DNA of 35,385 bases. Origin: an uncultured Desulfovibrio sp. Its GTDB lineage: Bacteria; Desulfobacterota; Desulfovibrionia; Desulfovibrionales; Desulfovibrionaceae. The notes under the pieces were generated by a model. The model did no database searches. It saw nothing but the letters and a program-made list of their open reading frames with translations, and was not told the DNA's origin. The position numbers and the translations under genes were made by a program. Location: the NCBI GenBank assembly GCA_902783285.1, contig CACZQM010000065.1, forward strand, positions 1 to 35,385, in the 5' to 3' direction. Positions 14,178 to 22,129 of this stretch are shown here, one piece after another. The first letter of the stretch is position 1. The number at the start of each line of letters is the position of its first letter.

Positions 14178-16103
14178 ATGCATAGCGACACTGCTTTGGG
14201 AAAATCGCATAAGAAACGCCTCCTCTGGCTTTTTGCCTGCACAACGCTCCTCGTTGCCGCAGCCATCGCGTTCACCCTCTCGGTGCTTTCAGAAAAGCGA
14301 TCGTCCATCCTCAAGGAAACGGCAGACACCTGCAGGGAAGAACTTGTCCTGCTCAATGCCCGCCTCGCTGAATGGCGGTCTTCGACCCAGGCAGTCATTT
14401 CCTCCATCGCCCAGGAAAACCTCTTCCGGGTATTCCTTTCCGACTACGCTTCCACAGAAAGCGGCATCGCGCGCTTCGAAGCCTTGAAAAAAGAGACGGA
14501 TTCCCAGGAAAGCGAATTCTACCATTACCTCGGTGACGTGCTCAGCGATGTGGCGCGCATGCATGGGATACGCAACGCCGCGCTGCTCCTTCCCGATGGT
14601 CGCCCGCTCCTCGGCGAGCCTCTTGACGTGGACAAAGCGTTCCTCAAGGGGTCGGGCAGCTTCCGCATCATTTCCTGCTCTGAGGAGAACGGCAGCGCGT
14701 ACGCAAGGACGGTGACAGCCGTTTTTCCCGTGGATGACGACGAACGGGCCGGCGCCTACCTCCTCCTTGACATCCCCCTCGACAACGGATTTGCCAAGGT
14801 CTTGTCCAGCGAGACGCACAACTCCATGCAGTATGCCTTGCTCACTTCCTCGGGCAGGCTCACCCTTTCCGGCGGCAACGTGCGGTTCCAGCCTGGCGGC
14901 TCCGCTGCCTTTCCCGTGGACAGCTTCATCGAGGAGAACGGCACTGATCTCTGCATGTACGCGGCTGTCAGCGATCCCGCAGAGGGTTTCCTCCGCGCAT
15001 CCATCGCCAAGGACATCATCGAAGGGCGCGAAGCAAAAGCAAAATGGAACGTCCTGATCTACGCCATCACGGCCATAGCCGCCCTGCTGATGCTGGCGCT
15101 CGCCCTGTATTTCGCCGAGATGGCTGCCAATGAATCCAGGCTGAACCGGAGGATCTCGCACCACAGCTTCCTGCTGGAAAGCATCAACAGCTCTGTGGAA
15201 AACGGCATCGTCCTCGTTGAGCCCGGCGGGACGGTCCTGTATAAGAACAAGCAGTTCCCCGGGGCTGACTGGGAACGCGTCCCCCTGTCTGCCATCATCC
15301 CCGGTGACGCAGCCACCGGCATCCTCGACAAGACCAGGGAAGTCATCGCCGACCGCAAGCCCGCCACCATCGAAACAACGATGCAGCAAAACGATGAAAA
15401 GCGCCTCTACCGCGTCGCCCTGTTCCCCTATGTCCCGGAAAGGAAAAAGGGGGCGGACGCCCTTGCCGTCATCCAGTTCACCGACATCACGGTGTTCAGG
15501 CAGCGCGCCATGGAGCAGAAGCGCCGCGTGGAAAGCCTGCTTGACGTCTTTGCCTGCGCCATGGAAAGCGTGGATAAGGGCTTCCGCGGCCAGACGCAGA
15601 AAATGCTTGCCGTCATCGACCTCCTCCGCACGCCGCTCGCGCTCTCGCCCGATGAGATCCAGACGCTGAGCATCGCAGCGCGCCTGCAAAGCATCAGCAA
15701 GCTTTTCATACCCCGTGAACTCGTGACCAAGCAGGGAAAGCTCACCGATGAAGAAAAAGCGCGCATAGCCCAGGCCAATGCCATGGCGAGCCATATGATC
15801 CAAAACTTTGATTTCCGCCTCCCCGTTTCCGAAACGCTCGGCCAGAGCAACGAGCGCATGGACGGCACAGGCAGGCCCGCCGGACTGAAGGGCGATGCCA
15901 TACTGAAAACGGCGCGTGTGCTTGCCGTCGTGACATCCTTCTGTGCCATGACCAGCCCGCGCTCCTACCGGGCGGCCTTTTCCGCCGCCGAAGCCCTGCA
16001 GAAGCTCTCTTCGGACACCGGCTACGACCGCACCATCGTCGACAGCCTTGCCGGATGCGGTCCAGAGGCGCTGGAACAGCTCAGCAGCACAGCCGATGCC
16101 TGA
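14178..16103 (+). CDS. Membrane sensor with PAS and degenerate HD-GYP domain (DvhD-like)
   Basis: A 641-residue inner-membrane protein. Transmembrane helix 1 is at about 13-37, a large periplasmic sensor domain at about 38-288, helix 2 at about 291-314, a PAS-like domain at about 330-440, and a C-terminal HD-GYP-like domain at about 450-625. The HD-GYP fold is clear from GKLTDEEKARI, GTGRPAGLKGD, ARVLAVV and SPRSYRAAFS. The metal-binding residues are gone: HD is replaced in AARLQSISK, HHE reads SNE, and GYP reads GRP. It is therefore unlikely to hydrolyse cyclic-di-GMP but could bind it. Paired with a LapG-like protease it probably replaces LapD. The start at 14178 is preferred over 14172 because AAGGAG needs the extra spacing. 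Confidence 0.88.
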   Translation: MHSDTALGKSHKKRLLWLFACTTLLVAAAIAFTLSVLSEKRSSILKETADTCREELVLLNARLAEWRSSTQAVISSIAQENLFRVFLSDYASTESGIARFEALKKETDSQESEFYHYLGDVLSDVARMHGIRNAALLLPDGRPLLGEPLDVDKAFLKGSGSFRIISCSEENGSAYARTVTAVFPVDDDERAGAYLLLDIPLDNGFAKVLSSETHNSMQYALLTSSGRLTLSGGNVRFQPGGSAAFPVDSFIEENGTDLCMYAAVSDPAEGFLRASIAKDIIEGREAKAKWNVLIYAITAIAALLMLALALYFAEMAANESRLNRRISHHSFLLESINSSVENGIVLVEPGGTVLYKNKQFPGADWERVPLSAIIPGDAATGILDKTREVIADRKPATIETTMQQNDEKRLYRVALFPYVPERKKGADALAVIQFTDITVFRQRAMEQKRRVESLLDVFACAMESVDKGFRGQTQKMLAVIDLLRTPLALSPDEIQTLSIAARLQSISKLFIPRELVTKQGKLTDEEKARIAQANAMASHMIQNFDFRLPVSETLGQSNERMDGTGRPAGLKGDAILKTARVLAVVTSFCAMTSPRSYRAAFSAAEALQKLSSDTGYDRTIVDSLAGCGPEALEQLSSTADA

Positions 16104-16123
16104 CCTGCCTTGCCGGAGCCCTC

Positions 16124-16753
16124 ATGAAAGCCGCCTTCCTTGCCGCCATCCTCCTGCTCTTCGGGCATGCCGGAGCAACCGCAGCGGCATCCGAAACGCC
16201 CCTGCCCTCGTTGCCTGCTGATGCAGGACACACGCAGCGTGTCATTTCCTATGATGACGCTTCGGGGAAGAACATCGTCGTCCTCACGGAAAGCGATGTC
16301 AGCACGCGGACTGCGCCGGGAAGCCCGGATGTCCGCCTTGCATCGAAACGCCTGCATGCCTATGGATACCTCTCCACTCCCCATGGCTTTGACAGGCAGT
16401 GGAGCGTCACAGACCATGTGAAGGACTGCCCGGAGTACACCAGCATCGGCGTCCGCCATCAGGCGGACCGCCTGACGGTGACCGACCTGGACGGCGATGG
16501 CATGGCCGAGGTATGGATGTCCTACGAGCTGTGGTGCAAGGGAGATGTCTCACCCAACACGCTCAAGGTGATCATGGTGGAAAATGGACGCAAGCACGCC
16601 ATCCGGGGAGAAACCCTTGTCGAGCTGCCCGGTACAGCCCCGGTGGGCGGCTTGGGCGTCATGGATGGACACTTCCGCAAAGCCCATCCTGCCATGCGCT
16701 CCTTTGCCCGGGAATACTGGAAAGGGGCCAGCGGCGGAGGCATGGCGCGATAG
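16124..16753 (+). CDS. Exported protein with DLDGDG motif, unknown
   Basis: A 209-residue protein with a clear signal peptide (MKAAFLAAILLLFGHAGATA, cleavage near residue 22). The mature part has the sequence VTDLDGDGMAEVWMSY at about 118-134, where DLDGDG resembles a calcium-binding loop of the EF-hand or FG-GAP type. Two cysteines (C102, C138) could form a disulfide, and KVIMVENGRKHAIRG follows. I recall a poorly described family of secreted proteins with the same DLDGDG-then-RG order, but the match is by memory only. It starts 20 bases after the HD-GYP-like gene, so it is probably co-transcribed with the Lap-like pair. Confidence 0.82.
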   Translation: MKAAFLAAILLLFGHAGATAAASETPLPSLPADAGHTQRVISYDDASGKNIVVLTESDVSTRTAPGSPDVRLASKRLHAYGYLSTPHGFDRQWSVTDHVKDCPEYTSIGVRHQADRLTVTDLDGDGMAEVWMSYELWCKGDVSPNTLKVIMVENGRKHAIRGETLVELPGTAPVGGLGVMDGHFRKAHPAMRSFAREYWKGASGGGMAR

Positions 16754-16769
16754 CGCATCATCCCCGTCT

Positions 16770-17657
16770 TCACTGCCCGGACGCGCCACCGCCGCATCCA
16801 TGCCACTCGACGGAAAAGGTTCTGAAACGCCGGCGCATGGTCTCTATCGCCTGTGGATTCTCATCGATGAGGATGCAGTTCCGGCCACGGCGGAATGCGG
16901 CCTCCCCCAGGGTGCCGCTCCCGGCAAAAAAATCCATCAGCATGTCGCCAGGCCTTGAATGCACCCTGACGATGCGGTCGATGATGCCAAGCGGCTTCTG
17001 GGTGGGATAGCCTGTCTTTTCCCTGCCATTGGGGCTCACGATGGTATGCCACCACACATCGGTGGGGGTCTTCCCGCGCGCGGCCTTTTCCGGTCCGACC
17101 AGGCTGGGCGCCAAATAGGGGATGCGGTCGATGTCGTCGTAGTTGAAGGTATAGGAGGCGGGATCCTTGGCATACCATAATATGTTGTCATGCTTCGGCG
17201 ACCAGCGCGACCTGGAACGCGCGCCGTAATCGTAGGACCAGATGATCTCGTTGATGAACGAATCACGCCCGAAGATCCCGTCCAGCATGACCTTGCAGTA
17301 ATGCACCTCGCGGTAATCGATATGGAAGAAGAGGGATCCGCCGGGCGCGAGCAGGCGCCTTGCCTCTTCCATGCGGGGCCTGAGGAACCCCAGGTAGTCA
17401 TCATAGCTGTCGCCGTATGAAGAACTGCCGAGGGCAACGGTCCTGTAGCGCCGGCTCTGGAACCCCACCCTGTCGCCATGCTCATCACGGACTGTCCTGA
17501 TGCGGGTGAGGTTGCGCTTCTTTCCCGTATTGAAGGGGGGATCGATGTAGATGAGGTCGATGATGCCTTCGGGGAGCGACCTCAGGACCTTCAGGTTGTC
17601 GTCATGGTAAACGATGATCCGCGGTTCAGGGATGGCGTTTTCTGGAGCGATGTTCAT
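16770..17657 (-). CDS. Solitary DNA methyltransferase, N6-adenine or N4-cytosine type
   Basis: A 295-residue site-specific methyltransferase. The catalytic motif DPPFNTG is at 39-45 and the SAM-binding motif DFFAGSGTLG at 242-251, with the target-recognition region between them. This order is the beta class, the same class as CcrM, although the C-terminal extension of CcrM is absent. TGYPTQKP at 215-222, just before motif I, is also typical. No restriction endonuclease gene lies on either side, so it is an orphan or its partner is elsewhere. Target sequence cannot be told. It is convergent with the exported-protein gene, with 16 bases between the stops. The ribosome site is weak (AAGATGG). 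Confidence 0.9.
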   Translation of the reverse strand: MNIAPENAIPEPRIIVYHDDNLKVLRSLPEGIIDLIYIDPPFNTGKKRNLTRIRTVRDEHGDRVGFQSRRYRTVALGSSSYGDSYDDYLGFLRPRMEEARRLLAPGGSLFFHIDYREVHYCKVMLDGIFGRDSFINEIIWSYDYGARSRSRWSPKHDNILWYAKDPASYTFNYDDIDRIPYLAPSLVGPEKAARGKTPTDVWWHTIVSPNGREKTGYPTQKPLGIIDRIVRVHSRPGDMLMDFFAGSGTLGEAAFRRGRNCILIDENPQAIETMRRRFRTFSVEWHGCGGGASGQ

Positions 17658-17699
17658 GCCGCCATCTTACTGCCTGACCTGCCGGCGTCAAGCGCGTGA

Positions 17700-17728
17700 T
17701 TGACGAAATCGTGTTCTGCCATTAATGT
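17700..17728 (+). promoter_or_regulatory. Candidate promoter of nadA
   Basis: TTGACG at 17700-17705, a 17-base spacer and TAATGT at 17723-17728; the -35 is strong and the -10 weak. The leader would be about 40 bases. Confidence 0.5.
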
Positions 17729-17774
17729 CTGATGCCTCACCAGATGCATGCCGTCAAGACGCAGGAGGAACACC

Positions 17775-18848
17775 ATGATCCCCACTCCATCCGGCAAAAA
17801 GGATATTTCAGCCCGAATCGAGCAGATCCGCCAGCGCTATGGAAAGGACCTCGTCATCCTGGCGCATCACTACCAGACCGACAGCATCGTCAGCCATGTG
17901 GATTTTTCCGGAGATTCCCTGGAGCTTGCCAGGCGCATCCCCGATATCAGCGCACGGCACATCGTGTTTTGCGGCGTCTTCTTCATGGCGGAATCCGCCT
18001 GCCTTCTTGCCCGCCCGGGCCAGCAGGTCTACCTGCCTGACCACAAGGCCGGATGCCGCATGGCCAATATGGCACGGCAGAACGATGTGGAGCGCATCCT
18101 CACTGTCCTCAAGGATTCCGGCCGCAGCGTCGTCCCGCTTGCCTATGTCAATTCCTCCCTGGCGGTAAAGGCGGTCGTCGGTCGCTTCGGCGGAGCCGTA
18201 TGCACTTCTTCCAATGCCGTCAGGATGATGGAATGGGCCTTGGCTCGTGCTGACTCCGTGCTGTTCCTCCCAGACCAGAACCTGGGCATGAACACGGCGG
18301 ACCTGCTTGGCATCCCGGGATCACAGCAGTTCCTCATCGACATCGCAGGGAAGACGCTCCAGAGCCCTGAGGCAAGGTCGGCCCGCATCCTGCTCTGGCC
18401 GGGCTACTGCCCCACCCATGCACTGGGCATGCTCCCCTCCCACGTCCAGGAATTCCGCAGGGCCCACCCCGGATGCCGTGTCCTGGTCCATCCGGAATGC
18501 ACGCCGGACGTGGTCGATCTTGTCGATGGCGCCGGCTCCACGGCCTATCTCATCAAGGAGACCGAAAAGGCCGCCCTCTCCGGCAGGGAAAAGGTCCTCT
18601 GCATCGGCACGGAATACCACCTTGTCAACCGCCTCACAAAGCGTTTCGCAGGGACTATCGACGTCCGTCCCCTGGTGAAGGCCACCTGTCCGAACATGGA
18701 AAAGATCACCCTTCCCAAGCTGCTTGCCACCCTCGAAGGCATGGAACAGGGAGAAGGAGCCGTCACTGTCGATGAATCGCTCAAGTCGCCGGCTCGGCAG
18801 ACGCTCGTGCGCATGCTCGAGCATTGCAAGCCTGCGCAGGCGAAATGA
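17775..18848 (+). CDS. nadA: Quinolinate synthase A
   Basis: A 357-residue cytoplasmic iron-sulfur enzyme that condenses iminoaspartate with dihydroxyacetone phosphate to quinolinate in NAD synthesis. Family marks: LAHHYQTDSI, DFSGDSLELAR, and three cysteines that hold the 4Fe-4S cluster, in DHKAGCRMANM (C94), VHPECTPDVV and KATCPNMEKIT. The start at 17775 follows AGGAGG by 6 bases; an upstream in-frame ATG at 17748 has no ribosome site. The partner genes nadB and nadC are not beside it, so the pathway is dispersed in this genome or nearby beyond reach. Confidence 0.95.
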   Translation: MIPTPSGKKDISARIEQIRQRYGKDLVILAHHYQTDSIVSHVDFSGDSLELARRIPDISARHIVFCGVFFMAESACLLARPGQQVYLPDHKAGCRMANMARQNDVERILTVLKDSGRSVVPLAYVNSSLAVKAVVGRFGGAVCTSSNAVRMMEWALARADSVLFLPDQNLGMNTADLLGIPGSQQFLIDIAGKTLQSPEARSARILLWPGYCPTHALGMLPSHVQEFRRAHPGCRVLVHPECTPDVVDLVDGAGSTAYLIKETEKAALSGREKVLCIGTEYHLVNRLTKRFAGTIDVRPLVKATCPNMEKITLPKLLATLEGMEQGEGAVTVDESLKSPARQTLVRMLEHCKPAQAK

Positions 18849-18971
18849 CCGTGCGCCCGCGCCGCGTGACCGCACGCCGGGCCATGCACCATAGCGGATC
18901 CCATGGCTGTCCCGGCAGCATCGCATGAAGGCAGGGCCCGCCAGCACACGAAACCCTATTGGAGGCAGATG

Positions 18972-19184
18972 ATGCAGAAAACCGTTTTGATCGACGGCAT
19001 GATGTGCCCGCATTGCGAAGCACATATGAAAAAAACCTTTGAAGCCATCGACGGTGTCGTTTCGGCTTCTCCCAGCCATGAAAGAAAATGCGCCCTCCTC
19101 GAACTGTCCCGCGACGTCCCCGAAGAGGAACTGAAAAAAGCCGTTGCCGCCGCCGGCTACCAGTATGCCGGCATCAAAGCCTGA
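18972..19184 (+). CDS. CopZ-like heavy-metal chaperone (HMA domain)
   Basis: A 70-residue single HMA domain. The metal-binding motif is GMMCPHC, with cysteines C12 and C15, near the N-terminus, followed by the beta-alpha-beta pattern ending in AAAGYQYAGIKA. It should bind Cu(I) or a similar soft metal and hand it to a P-type ATPase, which is not nearby. GGAGG at 18961-18965 favours the ATG at 18972 over the one at 18969. It stands alone: 123 bases after nadA, and closed by its own terminator. Confidence 0.9.
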   Translation: MQKTVLIDGMMCPHCEAHMKKTFEAIDGVVSASPSHERKCALLELSRDVPEEELKKAVAAAGYQYAGIKA

Positions 19185-19206
19185 ACTGGCTGCCCGCCAC
19201 CTTTAC

Positions 19207-19229
19207 GCCAGCCTCCGGCTGGCTTTTTT
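19207..19229 (+). terminator. Intrinsic terminator after the HMA protein gene
   Basis: GCCAGCC (19207-19213), loop TCC, GGCTGGC (19217-19223), then six T (19224-19229). Confidence 0.88.
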
Positions 19230-19270
19230 CACGCCGTGCGCAAAGGAAAGCACCGTCGGAAAAATAAGGC

Positions 19271-19299
19271 TTGAAATATCTTTACTGCGCTGTTAGACA
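19271..19299 (+). promoter_or_regulatory. Candidate promoter of the glycine cleavage operon
   Basis: TTGAAA at 19271-19276, a 17-base spacer and TAGACA at 19294-19299, about 22 bases before the gcvT start. No glycine riboswitch fits in such a short leader. Confidence 0.5.
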
Positions 19300-19321
19300 A
19301 AACCAACCAGTGAGGGTCATC

Positions 19322-20407
19322 ATGGAAAAGAAAACACCACTTTACGACGTACACGTTTCAGAAGGCGGAAAGATCGTGCCGTTCGGCGGCTACCTGCTCC
19401 CCGTGCAGTACGGGACAGGCGTGATCAAAGAACACATGGCCGTCCGTTCTGCCGCCGGACTCTTCGATGTATCGCACATGGGAGAATTCGTTTTCTCCGG
19501 TCCGGGGGCGCTCGACACGCTCAATCACCTGCTCACCAATGATTTCACCGGGATGGAGACAGGCCGCGTCCGTTACAGCGCCATGTGCTATGAAGATGGC
19601 GGGACCGTGGATGACCTGGTCATCTACAAGTTCGGCGAAGAAAGCTATCTTGCCGTCGTCAACGCCGCCAACCGCGAAAAGGACTGGGCGCACATGAGCG
19701 CCAACCTGCTTCCGGGGACCCATGCCGAAGACATTTCCGACACCGTTGCCGAAGTCGCCCTGCAGGGTCCCAATGCGCCTGCCATCATGGCCAGCCTGCT
19801 CCCCGATGACCAGATACCCAAAAAATACTATTCCGCCATACGCCGCGTGACCATAAACGGCATGGACTGCATGATCTCACGCACGGGGTATACGGGCGAG
19901 CTTGGCTACGAGATCTATACGAAGTCTGCCCATGCGGAAGACCTGTGGCGCACCCTGCGCGAAGCAGGTTCGGCTTTCGGGCTGATCCCCTGCGGGCTTG
20001 GCGCTCGCGATACGCTCCGCCTCGAAGCCTCCATGCCCCTGTACGGCCATGAGCTTTCCGAATCCATCACGCCCCTTGAATGCGGCCTGCAGTTTGCCGT
20101 CAAGCTTTCCAAAAAGGAATTCATCGGCAAGGATGCCCTCATCCGGAAAGGGGCTCCGTCACGGGTTCGCGTCGGCCTCGTCATGAAGGGGCGCGGCATC
20201 GCCAGGGAGCACCAGCCGGTGTTCCTGGACGGGACGCAGATAGGGATGACCACGTCGGGAACGCATGCTCCCCTTTTGGGCAAGGCCATTGCCATGGCCA
20301 TGGTCGATGCCGGGCACAGCGGCATAGGCACCGCCGTCGAAGTGGATATCCGCGGCAAGCTCACCGCAGCGGAGATCGTGCCCATGCCATTCTATAAACG
20401 TCCATAA
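19322..20407 (+). CDS. gcvT: Glycine cleavage system T protein (aminomethyltransferase)
   Basis: A 361-residue cytoplasmic enzyme that takes the aminomethyl group from lipoylated GcvH, releases ammonia and forms methylene-tetrahydrofolate. It starts [18 protein letters not shown], has LFDVSHMGE, the catalytic aspartate region [11 protein letters not shown], and [14 protein letters not shown] in the folate-binding part, followed by the C-terminal barrel domain with [12 protein letters not shown]. Length is normal. The ATG at 19322 has GAGGG upstream and matches the family. It is the first gene of the gcvT-H-PA-PB operon; gcvH starts 24 bases after its stop. Confidence 0.96.
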   Translation: MEKKTPLYDVHVSEGGKIVPFGGYLLPVQYGTGVIKEHMAVRSAAGLFDVSHMGEFVFSGPGALDTLNHLLTNDFTGMETGRVRYSAMCYEDGGTVDDLVIYKFGEESYLAVVNAANREKDWAHMSANLLPGTHAEDISDTVAEVALQGPNAPAIMASLLPDDQIPKKYYSAIRRVTINGMDCMISRTGYTGELGYEIYTKSAHAEDLWRTLREAGSAFGLIPCGLGARDTLRLEASMPLYGHELSESITPLECGLQFAVKLSKKEFIGKDALIRKGAPSRVRVGLVMKGRGIAREHQPVFLDGTQIGMTTSGTHAPLLGKAIAMAMVDAGHSGIGTAVEVDIRGKLTAAEIVPMPFYKRP

Positions 20408-20431
20408 CCAACGCACGAAGAGAGGTGCATC

Positions 20432-20815
20432 ATGTCCAATATCCCTGCCGGTCTCAAGTATTCAGACACGCATGAATGGATCAAGGAAGAAAACGGCCTG
20501 TGGGTCATCGGCCTCACCGACTTTGCCCAGAGCGAACTGGGCGACATCGTTTTCGCCGAACTTCCCGAAGCCGGCGATCCGGTCACCGCGGGCAAATCGT
20601 TTGCCAACGTGGAATCCGTCAAGGCGGTTTCCGAAGTCTTCAGCCCCGTCACCGGCACGGTCGCCGAAGTCAATGCCGCGCTGATCGATGAGCCGGGGCT
20701 CATCAACGCCGCCCCCTACGACAACTGGCTGATCAAGGTCAAAGACGCCACGGCGTTCGGAGCCCTCCTCGACAGCGACGGATATGCCGCCGTCTGCGCC
20801 AAAGAAGGAGCCTGA
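20432..20815 (+). CDS. gcvH: Glycine cleavage system H protein
   Basis: A 127-residue lipoyl carrier that shuttles the aminomethyl intermediate from the P protein to the T protein. The lipoylated lysine is K64 in VESVKAVSEV, and the fold is seen in THEWIKEENG, LGDIVFAELPEAGD and SPVTGTVAEVN. The gene needs lipoate attachment and a dihydrolipoyl dehydrogenase (L protein); neither is in this window. GAGAGG precedes the start. The gcvPA start comes one base after its stop codon. Confidence 0.96.
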   Translation: MSNIPAGLKYSDTHEWIKEENGLWVIGLTDFAQSELGDIVFAELPEAGDPVTAGKSFANVESVKAVSEVFSPVTGTVAEVNAALIDEPGLINAAPYDNWLIKVKDATAFGALLDSDGYAAVCAKEGA

Positions 20816-20816
20816 G

Positions 20817-22127
20817 ATGGGCAGCTACATCCCATGCACCGCGGAAGAACGGAAAGCCATGCTCGCCGAGCTGGGGCTTAAGGAACCTTCCGACTTGTTT
20901 TCCCACATCCCTGCCGAGGTGCGCACGGAAACGCTGGATATCCCGCAGGGCATGAGCGAGATGGAAGTGAGCCGCGCCATGGACGCACGCTCCGCCCGGA
21001 ATACCCGCTTCGCCAGCATTTTCCGCGGTGCAGGGGCGTACTGGCATTATATCCCGGCCATCGTACGCACCGTGACATCCAAGGAAGAGTTCCTCACCGC
21101 CTACACTCCCTACCAGGCAGAGATAAGCCAGGGCGTGCTCCAGTCCATTTTCGAATACCAGACGCAGATATGCGAGCTGACCGGGATGGACGTTTCCAAC
21201 GCATCGATGTACGACGGCGCTTCGGCCTCAGCCGAGGCGGTCTTCATGTGCGAAGAGCGCAAGCGCAGCGGCGTGCTGCTGCCCCTGAGCGTCGATCCGC
21301 AGATCCGCCAGGTCATCAAAACGTATTGCGAAAGCAGATCCGTCCCCGTGACGGAGATCCCTGCCGGCAGCGGCGTGGCAGACCTGCAGGCCGTGCAGGA
21401 AGCCCTGGGATCCGGGAATGCGGCGAGCGTATTCGTGCAAAGCCCCAATTACTGGGGGCTGCTGGAACCGGTTGAAGAACTGGCTGCCGCCGCCCATGCC
21501 CATGGGGCGAAGCTGATCATGAACGCCAATCCCATTTCCCTGGGGCTCTTCAAGACCCCCGGCGAACTCGGAGCAGATGTCGCCGTGGGCGAAGGACAGC
21601 CCATGGGGATGCCCCTTTCCTTCGGCGGGCCCTACATCGGCTTCCTCGCCTGCAGGAAAGACATGATGCGGCGCCTGCCCGGGCGCATCGTCGGGCAGAC
21701 GGAAGACGCGCAGGGGCGCCGCTGCTTCGTGCTGACGCTCCAGGCACGCGAGCAGCACATACGCCGCGAAAAGGCCTCGTCCAACATCTGCTCCAACGAA
21801 GCCCTGTGCGCCATGACCGTTTCGGTCTATCTTGCCGCCATGGGCGCGAAGGGGCTGCACCAGGCCGCCGCGAGCTGCTATGCCCATGCGCATTACCTGG
21901 CCGGCGAACTGGAAAAGATCGGTTTCAAGCGCGTCCACAAGGGCGAATTTTTCCATGAATTCCTCACCACGTGTCCCTGCGGGACGCAAAAGCTCTCGGA
22001 CCGCCTGGCAGCCAGCGGCATCCTTTCCGGGCTCCCCCTGGACGGAAACATGCTCTGGTGCTGCACCGAGATGAACAGCCGTTCCGACATGGACAAACTG
22101 ATCTCGATCGCCAGGGAGGTATGCTGA
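20817..22127 (+). CDS. gcvPA: Glycine dehydrogenase (decarboxylating) subunit 1
   Basis: A 436-residue N-terminal-half subunit of the split P protein. Its fold is that of a PLP enzyme, but the subunit lacks the PLP lysine, which sits in subunit 2. Marks: YIPCTAEERKAML at the start, GAGAYWHYIPAIV, TGMDVSNASMYDG and PFSFGGP-like LSFGGPYIGF. The ATG at 20817 follows AAGGAG by 6 bases and lies just past the gcvH stop. It overlaps the start region of gcvPB, and the two subunits must be made in equal amounts, which coupling helps. Confidence 0.95.
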   Translation: MGSYIPCTAEERKAMLAELGLKEPSDLFSHIPAEVRTETLDIPQGMSEMEVSRAMDARSARNTRFASIFRGAGAYWHYIPAIVRTVTSKEEFLTAYTPYQAEISQGVLQSIFEYQTQICELTGMDVSNASMYDGASASAEAVFMCEERKRSGVLLPLSVDPQIRQVIKTYCESRSVPVTEIPAGSGVADLQAVQEALGSGNAASVFVQSPNYWGLLEPVEELAAAAHAHGAKLIMNANPISLGLFKTPGELGADVAVGEGQPMGMPLSFGGPYIGFLACRKDMMRRLPGRIVGQTEDAQGRRCFVLTLQAREQHIRREKASSNICSNEALCAMTVSVYLAAMGAKGLHQAAASCYAHAHYLAGELEKIGFKRVHKGEFFHEFLTTCPCGTQKLSDRLAASGILSGLPLDGNMLWCCTEMNSRSDMDKLISIAREVC

Positions 22128-22129
22128 AC

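Noticed and set aside
19230-19321. Glycine riboswitch ahead of gcvT
   Set aside because: Only 92 bases lie between the preceding terminator and the start, most of them promoter; the two-aptamer glycine fold does not fit and its conserved bases are not seen.
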